Source of the DNA: Zoogloea sp.
GTDB lineage: Bacteria > Pseudomonadota > Gammaproteobacteria > Burkholderiales > Rhodocyclaceae
Length of the DNA stretch: 37,852 nucleotides
NCBI GenBank assembly: GCA_009026175.1
Contig: WBTZ01000039.1
Location: 1-37,852, forward strand
Reading direction: 5' to 3'
Part shown: one piece after another, positions 36,533 through 37,852 of the stretch
Layout: every line of letters starts with the position of its first letter
Position numbering within the stretch: position 1 is the stretch's first letter
Notes under the pieces: model-generated
What the model was told of the DNA's origin: nothing
Database searches by the model: none
The model's input: only the letters and a program-made list of their open reading frames with translations
Position numbers and translations under genes: made by a program

Positions 36533-37732
36533 CTAGCCGCGCTCCACGCTCATCGCCGTGCCGATGGCGGCCGCCTGCAGGACGGCGATGCCGATCAGCA
36601 CGGCGCCGAAGCTGCCCTTGTCCATCAGCCCGCCAAAAACGAGCGGGGCCAGGGCCAGCCCGGAATCCAGGCCCGAATAGACAAAGCCATAGACCCGCCC
36701 GAAGGCCGCCTGGCCAAAGCGGGCAGCCGCGGCGCGGCGTACCAGCAGGTCGCGGGACGGCCCGGCCAGGCCGGTGAAGAAACCGATCGCCGCCATCAGG
36801 GCCACCACCGCACCGGCCGGCACCCAGCCGCTGGCCAGCAGCAGCACGGCCAGGGCAGCCGCCCCCAGCGCGCTGGCAATGATCCGGTCCTGGCGGGCCG
36901 ACTGGGTCAGGAAGCCTCCCACCAGGATGCCGGCGGCGCCCCCCAGCAGGTAGATCGACAGCGTCGCCGCGGCACCGGCCACCGACATGCCGTAGAGGCC
37001 GTTCATCAGCGGCGCACCGAAGTTCTGGAAAGTGCCGAAGGCCATGGTCAGCAGGAAGAAGAAGGCAAAGCACATCCACACCGGACGCACCTTGAGGATC
37101 TCCAGGGTCGACACCGGCGCCCCCTTGGGCCCGCTGTGGCGGCTCTCGTCCACCAGGTGATGCCGCCCGGCGATGATCAGCAGCAGCGCCGGCACCGCCA
37201 GCAGCCCGGCGGCCAGCGCGGCGACGCGCCAGCCGGAATGGGCCGCGATGGTGGTCATGAAGATCGGCGCCGCGGCCCAGCCCAGGTTGCCCGACAGGCC
37301 ATGCACCGAGAAGGCATGGCCGAGGCGCGGCTGGGACACGTTGCGGTTGAGGATGGTGAAGTCGCAGGGGTGGAAGACGCTGTTGCCGAGGCCAGCCAGC
37401 GCCGCCACCACGATCAGCTCGGCGAAGGAGCTGGCCTGGGCCAGCAGCGCACCGGCCGCCACGAAACAGGAGATCCCGGCGGCCAGCACCCGCACCGGGC
37501 CGAAGCGGTCCACCGCCAGCCCGGCCAGGGCCTGGCCGACCCCGGAGACCAGGAAGAAGACCGTCATGGTGCTGCCGATGCCCACGAAATCCAGGCCGAA
37601 TTCAGGCATCAGCCATGGGAACAGCGGCGGCAGCAGCAGGTGGAAGAAGTGCGACACGCTGTGGGCAAAACCCACCAGCGCAATCACGTAGGCGTCCTGT
37701 CGGGGGGGCGCGAGGCTCGCGTCGGTGCTCAT
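36533..37732 (-). CDS. MFS transporter
   Basis: A 399-aa major facilitator protein with about twelve membrane helices. Characteristic segments are GFAHSVSHFFHLLLPPLFPWL in helix 1, the loop-2 motif DRFGPVRVL, and GLGNSVFHPCDFTILN. The arrangement resembles the fosmidomycin-resistance (Fsr) branch of the family. An AGGAGA Shine-Dalgarno precedes ATG 37732. The substrate cannot be told from sequence; a drug or organic acid is most likely. A hairpin sits in the leader just upstream of the Shine-Dalgarno. Confidence 0.88.
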   Translation of the reverse strand: MSTDASLAPPRQDAYVIALVGFAHSVSHFFHLLLPPLFPWLMPEFGLDFVGIGSTMTVFFLVSGVGQALAGLAVDRFGPVRVLAAGISCFVAAGALLAQASSFAELIVVAALAGLGNSVFHPCDFTILNRNVSQPRLGHAFSVHGLSGNLGWAAAPIFMTTIAAHSGWRVAALAAGLLAVPALLLIIAGRHHLVDESRHSGPKGAPVSTLEILKVRPVWMCFAFFFLLTMAFGTFQNFGAPLMNGLYGMSVAGAAATLSIYLLGGAAGILVGGFLTQSARQDRIIASALGAAALAVLLLASGWVPAGAVVALMAAIGFFTGLAGPSRDLLVRRAAAARFGQAAFGRVYGFVYSGLDSGLALAPLVFGGLMDKGSFGAVLIGIAVLQAAAIGTAMSVERG

Positions 37733-37743
37733 GGGGCTCTCCT

Positions 37744-37773
37744 GGGCTGCCTGGTCGGCCCGGCGGGCAGCCC
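37744..37773 (-). promoter_or_regulatory. Leader hairpin before the MFS gene
   Basis: GGGCTGCC (37744-37751) and GGCAGCCC (37766-37773) are exact complements with a 14-base loop. The stem directly abuts the AGGAGA Shine-Dalgarno of the MFS gene on the minus strand, so it could influence translation. The remaining 79 bases to the window edge hold no clear promoter. Confidence 0.35.
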
Positions 37774-37852
37774 TGTTGTCTTGAACTCGCCGGATTAGCA
37801 GCCGATACTAGCGCCCACCCGGGTGGCTGTATTTCGACAAACTGACAGAGAT

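Overview
The window is GC-rich chromosomal DNA. Its gene content best fits a betaproteobacterium of the Rhodocyclales type (Thauera, Azoarcus or Zoogloea-like). The basis is a dmp-type multicomponent phenol hydroxylase with catechol 2,3-dioxygenase behind a sigma-54 promoter, many hybrid sensor kinases, and an RND efflux set with its own two-component system. The genus is inferred from gene content, not shown.

Region 1 (1-15.7 kb) is dominated by signalling. It opens with the 3'-truncated end of a DUF3617 exported protein. Next is a coupled pair of genes, an unknown 111-aa protein and an RsbQ-like alpha/beta hydrolase. Divergent from the pair is an MHYT-PAS-PAS-kinase-REC-HPt hybrid sensor whose first PAS domain keeps the FixL haem residues. 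It overlaps the gene of an HD-GYP response regulator, a likely c-di-GMP phosphodiesterase. Then come a MASE3-PAS-PAS hybrid kinase, a membrane diguanylate cyclase (GGDEF with an I-site), an L,D-transpeptidase-like protein, a fused SpmA/SpmB-type membrane protein, a soluble PAS-PAS hybrid kinase and an unknown 257-aa protein.

Region 2 (15.6-23.4 kb) is a drug-efflux locus laid out like Acinetobacter adeRS-adeABC. A response regulator and HAMP kinase diverge from a lipoprotein membrane-fusion protein, an RND pump and an outer-membrane factor. A candidate direct-repeat operator lies in the divergent gap and a hairpin closes the operon.

Region 3 (23.4-35.9 kb) handles phenolic compounds. A TfdB-like flavin phenol monooxygenase and a LivK-type binding protein form one operon, divergent from a GntR/FCD regulator followed by a DUF924 gene. 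A perfect 20-bp palindrome lies between them. A TPR/OGT-type glycosyltransferase follows. Then comes a minus-strand operon in the unusual order Q-B-K-L-M-N-O-P: ferredoxin, catechol 2,3-dioxygenase, then the six phenol hydroxylase subunits. It has an upstream sigma-54 promoter with a dyad about 100 bp further up, ends in a hairpin terminator, and carries a REP-like inverted pair (N/O) and a hairpin cluster (O/P) inside it. Together these genes would take phenol to catechol and 2-hydroxymuconic semialdehyde. The lower meta-pathway genes and the expected XylR/DmpR-type activator are not in the window.

Region 4 (36.2-37.9 kb) holds a small lipoprotein and an MFS transporter. I saw no tRNA, rRNA, CRISPR array, insertion sequence or origin. 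All coding starts were set by hand from Shine-Dalgarno sites, overlaps and domain limits.
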